From the NCBI GenBank assembly GCA_037144095.1, contig JBAWXL010000153.1, positions 1 through 11,391 on the forward strand: a stretch of 11,391 nt of DNA. The letters run 5' to 3'. Source of the stretch: CAIXTV01 sp037144095 (lineage in GTDB: Bacteria > Bacteroidota > Bacteroidia > Bacteroidales > CAIXTV01). The notes beneath the pieces were generated by a model. That model was not told where the DNA came from and did not search any database. It saw only the letters and a list, made by a program, of their open reading frames with translations. Positions 8,441-11,391 of the stretch are shown here, in pieces. A program made the translations under genes and the position numbers. Numbering within the stretch: the first letter of the stretch is position 1; each line of letters opens with the position of its first letter.

Positions 8441-8867
8441 TTAGTAAATCCAAATAAAAATTCTCTTTTTCAGTCATAATCGCTTTTGCTTTAGCCGTTT
8501 TGTCTTTATAACCACAAACATGCAATAGTCCATGAGCCATGACCCGTGAAATCTCATCCGTAAAGGTTTGTGAGAATAGTTTCGCGTTTTCTTTAACTCT
8601 TTCAGTGCTTATAAACACATCCGCTTTTAGATGATTGTCTTCCGAATAATCAAAGGTAATAATATCAGTAAGTGTTGTGTGCTTTAAATATTTGGTGTTC
8701 AGTTGGTATAGGTATTCATCATCACAAAAAATAAGATTAATTTCGACAGATGATAAGGATTCAACTTCTTTTTGTAGTAAAAGTAAAAGCCATGCACGGA
8801 TCAATTTTTTCTTTTTGACAGGTTGGGATACGTTTTGAGCAAAGAAGTTTATTTTGTTGAGAGTCAT
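8412..8867 (-). CDS. ybeY: Endoribonuclease YbeY (rRNA maturation RNase)
   Basis: This complete 151-residue protein has the UPF0054 layout. It has the strand INLIFCDDEYLYQLN, then YLKHTTLTDIITFDY (the family TDVLSFP-like segment), the strand ADVFIS, and the metal-binding helix R-V-M-A-H112-G-L-L-H116-V-C-G-Y-K-D122. Known: YbeY is a zinc-dependent RNase acting in 16S rRNA 3'-end processing and ribosome quality control. The third ligand is His in E. coli (H-x3-H-x5-H) but Asp here (D122, in GYKDK). I recall this as common in Bacteroidota, so I do not read it as loss of function. The gene starts 5 bases after the ATPase gene stop, and its stop lies inside the start region of the downstream membrane protein gene, so it sits in a tightly packed operon. 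Confidence 0.95.
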   Translation of the reverse strand: MTLNKINFFAQNVSQPVKKKKLIRAWLLLLLQKEVESLSSVEINLIFCDDEYLYQLNTKYLKHTTLTDIITFDYSEDNHLKADVFISTERVKENAKLFSQTFTDEISRVMAHGLLHVCGYKDKTAKAKAIMTEKENFYLDLLNDFTNQSNA

Positions 8868-8872
8868 TAATA

Positions 8873-9361
8873 TTATTTGTTCTTTTCGAATATACCTTTT
8901 TTGTTTTTTAAATACTCTTCAACATATTGTTTTCTTGTTATATACACCTCCGGGTTGATTGAAGAAATATTAAAAATAAGTTTGACATTTCGTCCGTTTT
9001 CGCTGAAACAAACTTCATCGGCGAGCGTTTTCATTAAAAAGATACCTGTACCTTTATTCTCTAATTTAATTTCAATATTGGTAGGATCAGGAATAATGCT
9101 TGAGTCAAAGCCTATTCCTTCGTCTTCTATGGTAAAAGAAATTCCTTTTTTGGTGGAATCAAATAGGATGCTTACACGTTTTGCCGCGTCATTTTTATTC
9201 CCATGTTGTATGGCGTTCTCAACAGCCTCAGTGATTGCAACAATAATGTTTCCGAAATACGAATTATTTATGTTGTAATAATCGCAAATATCCTCCACAA
9301 ATTTTTCAACTTCGTGAATCTCTTGTAAATCTGATTTTATTTTTATTGTGTGCTTTTTCAT
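8873..9361 (-). CDS. RsbW-like ATP-binding protein (HATPase_c_2, anti-sigma factor kinase type)
   Basis: This 162-residue protein is a lone GHKL ATPase domain. The N-box is ITEAVENAIQHGN (E45, N49), the G1 box is EDEGIGFD (D80, G82, G84), and the G2 box is KGTGIFLMKTLAD (G104, G106). There is no HisKA or sensor region, which puts it with RsbW/SpoIIAB-type anti-sigma kinases rather than with histidine kinases. The C-terminal 30 residues (VEEYLKNKKGIFEKNK) are basic and outside the usual fold. No sigma factor or anti-anti-sigma (STAS) gene is in the window, so the partner is unknown. I chose the ATG at 9361, which shares its A with the TGA stop of the upstream gene (TGATG); a TTG one codon earlier is a less likely start. 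In Bacteroidota this gene is, to my recollection, regularly found just before ybeY. Confidence 0.88.
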   Translation of the reverse strand: MKKHTIKIKSDLQEIHEVEKFVEDICDYYNINNSYFGNIIVAITEAVENAIQHGNKNDAAKRVSILFDSTKKGISFTIEDEGIGFDSSIIPDPTNIEIKLENKGTGIFLMKTLADEVCFSENGRNVKLIFNISSINPEVYITRKQYVEEYLKNKKGIFEKNK

Positions 9362-11391
9362 CAATCTGCAAAATTATAAAAGTACTCGTTCGCTTTATAC
9401 TTAAAAAATGGGGTTAAAGTTACGGGTATTGTTTTGAGCAATTCGAGTTCTTTTGATTTTAATCTTTTATACTCGAAAAATTGATTTGGGTTACTATAAT
9501 TTTTGATTTTTGATTCATTTGATTCTCTTTTATCATCCAATTCTCTTTCTTTCTCAGCCTTTTCGGACTCTAACAGCCGTGTTAAAATTTCTTGCTGCCG
9601 TTTCATAGTTTCCGAATTCAGCATTTTATTCACGAGATCTGTTTCCGTTTGTTCCATTTGTTTCATCATATCACTCACCTTTCCATCATTGCCAACACCT
9701 TCTTTTTTCAATTCGTCGCCATATTGCTTCATCATTTGGCGAATGGCTTCCTGTTGCGCAGCAAGGCGAGCTAATTGCTCACTTGTAGATTGCTGTCCGT
9801 TTTCGCCCTTTTTCCCTGTTTCGCCTTTCTTTTTCCCATCTTCCATTTGCTTCTTTAATGCATCCATCTGTTTGTTCAATTTCTCCTGCATTTGTTTCAT
9901 GGTGGCTGCCGAGGGCTTTCCACTTCCCGGTTTGTTGCACTTGCTACTCTTACCGGATTTGCAGGATTTCGATTGCATTTGTTGTTGCATTTGCTGCAAA
10001 GATTCAGCTAAAATCAATGCCAAATTGTTTACAGATGTCATCACATACTGTTGCGTAGATTGTGCATAAGATACATTTCTATCCTGAAGATACTCTAGGC
10101 TTTTGCCCACATTGTCGTTTATCAGCGTTATTTCTCGATTCACAATTGGCTGAATTGCCACCTGTCGTTTGCTCAAAGCTAACAAGGAATCTTCTATCAT
10201 TTTTAAATCATCCTTCAACTCTTTTTGCTTATCCATAATATTGGTAAACTTTGGATCCGAAATATTAGTGGTCTGAAGTTTTCCGATTAACGCTTCCTGC
10301 CCAAACGATACATTCACCAAGTTTTCTAAAATGGCGCGCAACGCCCTTTCGTCTTCCTCTGCGGCGGCTTGTTCCATCTCTTCTTGATTCTTTTTCATCT
10401 CATCCGCCATCTGCTTCATCTGCTCGGAGGCATTTTGTTGCGACTTTGAGGCGTTTTTGCGCTTGTTGTTTTGTAGGCTATTCTGACTATTGTTGAGCTC
10501 TTGCTGAATGGCGTCCTGTTTTTCTTCAGTCTTCTCTAAGTTCTTTTTGTCTTCAAGTTCTTTGTTGAGAGAGTTGAGCCTTTCAACATCCTTTTTCACA
10601 TCGTTAAACTGATCGTTGACGTCCTTTTGTTTTTCCAACAAGTCCTCTTGTTTATTGGTTTCGTCTTTGGTCTGCTCCGATAGCTTCTGCTGCTGATCTG
10701 AAAGTTTCTGAAGTTTATCTATCGTTTCGGTCATCTTTTTATCAAACTCGAGTTGTTTGAACAACTCCAAGTTGCGATCAAGTTCCTTTTCAATATCTTT
10801 GTTGGAGAGTTTCATTTTGTCCAACATATCGTTCACCTTGTTCTTGTCGAGCTTATCAATCATTTCTTGCATTTGCTTGAACATATCTTTCATGTCGTCG
10901 GTCATGAGTTTGTTGAACAAATCTTCCAATTGCTTTTCTTTATCCAATATATTTTGGTCAACAGTGTTAAATTGTTTCTCCTTGATGTTGTTCTGATGTA
11001 TCTGATTTTTCAATTCTTCCACATTTTTTTGCATCTGCTGTTGCTTGTTGAGCAGGTCTTCAATTTGTTTGCGCTCTTGCCAATTCAAGGTTTTTTTGTC
11101 CAACATTTTCTTGTTCATCTCCTCGATTTGCTTTTGCAATTGACTTATATCTTTGATGGCTTGATCCATCTTGTCCTTGACGTCTTCGTTGTTTTGTTCG
11201 GTTTCTTTTTGAATTTCATCCAAAGTAGGAACTTTAAAAACCATTTTCTGTGAACGCGTCGCTTTGCTGCCCTTTAGGGCATCATTATCCCATACTTCAA
11301 AATAATATTCAATATCATCACCCGCCTCAACGCCCAATTCCGCTATATCGAAATAATAATAAAATTCCTGTTGGCTCATGCCTTTGGTAAT
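9361..11391 (-). CDS. DUF4175-like coiled-coil protein, C-terminal part (5' end outside window)
   Basis: The frame is open to the right edge (676 codons visible; the ATG at 11379 is internal, since ITKG precedes it in frame). The first 50 visible residues form an extracytoplasmic beta-type segment with the phrase IEYYFEVWDNDALKGSKATRS. From about nucleotide 11230 to 9500 the protein is nearly all heptad-like Q/K/E/M-rich coiled coil. It is broken by a low-complexity K/S/G stretch (CKSGKSSKCNKPGSGKPS, about 9905-9965) and a GKKKGETGKKGENG stretch (about 9790-9840). The tail is YKANEYFYNFAD. This fits the large (often over 1000 residues) DUF4175 proteins of Bacteroidota, whose N-terminal TM helices would lie beyond the edge. 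The molecular role is not known to me; an envelope-associated scaffold is a guess. Its stop overlaps the next start by one base, implying coupled translation. Confidence 0.8.
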   Translation of the reverse strand: MTKGMSQQEFYYYFDIAELGVEAGDDIEYYFEVWDNDALKGSKATRSQKMVFKVPTLDEIQKETEQNNEDVKDKMDQAIKDISQLQKQIEEMNKKMLDKKTLNWQERKQIEDLLNKQQQMQKNVEELKNQIHQNNIKEKQFNTVDQNILDKEKQLEDLFNKLMTDDMKDMFKQMQEMIDKLDKNKVNDMLDKMKLSNKDIEKELDRNLELFKQLEFDKKMTETIDKLQKLSDQQQKLSEQTKDETNKQEDLLEKQKDVNDQFNDVKKDVERLNSLNKELEDKKNLEKTEEKQDAIQQELNNSQNSLQNNKRKNASKSQQNASEQMKQMADEMKKNQEEMEQAAAEEDERALRAILENLVNVSFGQEALIGKLQTTNISDPKFTNIMDKQKELKDDLKMIEDSLLALSKRQVAIQPIVNREITLINDNVGKSLEYLQDRNVSYAQSTQQYVMTSVNNLALILAESLQQMQQQMQSKSCKSGKSSKCNKPGSGKPSAATMKQMQEKLNKQMDALKKQMEDGKKKGETGKKGENGQQSTSEQLARLAAQQEAIRQMMKQYGDELKKEGVGNDGKVSDMMKQMEQTETDLVNKMLNSETMKRQQEILTRLLESEKAEKERELDDKRESNESKIKNYSNPNQFFEYKRLKSKELELLKTIPVTLTPFFKYKANEYFYNFAD

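Noticed and set aside
8877..9278. Plus-strand ORF of 133 codons.
   Set aside because: It overlaps the intact RsbW-like ATPase gene whose N, G1 and G2 motifs are unambiguous.
9503..10069. Plus-strand ORF of 188 codons rich in Ser, Phe and Cys.
   Set aside because: It is antisense to the coiled-coil gene and has biased composition caused by complementing Lys/Gln/Met codons; the minus-strand frame is clearly the real one.
10753..11253. Plus-strand ORF of 166 codons rich in Phe, Leu, His and Val, looking like a membrane protein.
   Set aside because: It is the antisense shadow of the Q/K/E/N-rich coiled coil, whose complement gives hydrophobic codons; no homology or start signal supports it.

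Overview
This is an AT-rich stretch that looks like a Bacteroidota (Bacteroidetes) chromosome. The signs are a large coiled-coil DUF4175-type protein followed by a small GHKL ATPase, YbeY, MnmG and a zinc-ribbon methyltransferase, a gene order I associate with that phylum, and the general lack of strong Shine-Dalgarno sequences. The genus cannot be told from the sequence. All seven genes are on the minus strand, so transcription runs from the right edge to the left edge. No RNA gene, insertion sequence, phage gene or CRISPR array is visible, and no gap between genes exceeds about 120 bases.

Region by region, in the direction of transcription: (1) 11391-9361, the C-terminal two-thirds or so of a DUF4175-like coiled-coil protein, cut by the right edge; (2) 9361-8873, an RsbW-like single-domain ATP-binding protein whose ATG shares one base with the preceding stop; (3) 8867-8412, the endoribonuclease YbeY; (4) 8440-6557, a polytopic GT-C-like membrane protein overlapping the end of ybeY; (5) 6511-4637, MnmG, which modifies tRNA wobble uridine with MnmE; (6) 4613-3720, a class I SAM methyltransferase with an N-terminal zinc ribbon; (7) after a 117-base gap, 3602-1, a very large multi-sensor histidine kinase that starts in the window and runs off the left edge inside its ATPase domain.

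Genes 1-6 are spaced or overlapped tightly enough to be one operon. The core is translation housekeeping (YbeY for rRNA maturation, MnmG for tRNA modification). It is mixed with envelope or signalling genes (the coiled-coil protein, the GT-C-like protein, the histidine kinase).

The most striking feature that the genes do not explain is a pair of identical 16-base sites containing the perfect palindrome GTTTCACGTGAAAC. One lies just before mnmG and the other just after it, each 6-8 bases ahead of a start codon. They match 15 of 16 positions of the classic ParB-binding parS consensus, so this is probably part of the chromosome-partition (origin-proximal) region. A dual role in local gene control is possible. 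Nothing here is clearly a wholly new system. The parS pair and the architectures of the histidine kinase and the GT-C-like protein deserve the closest look.
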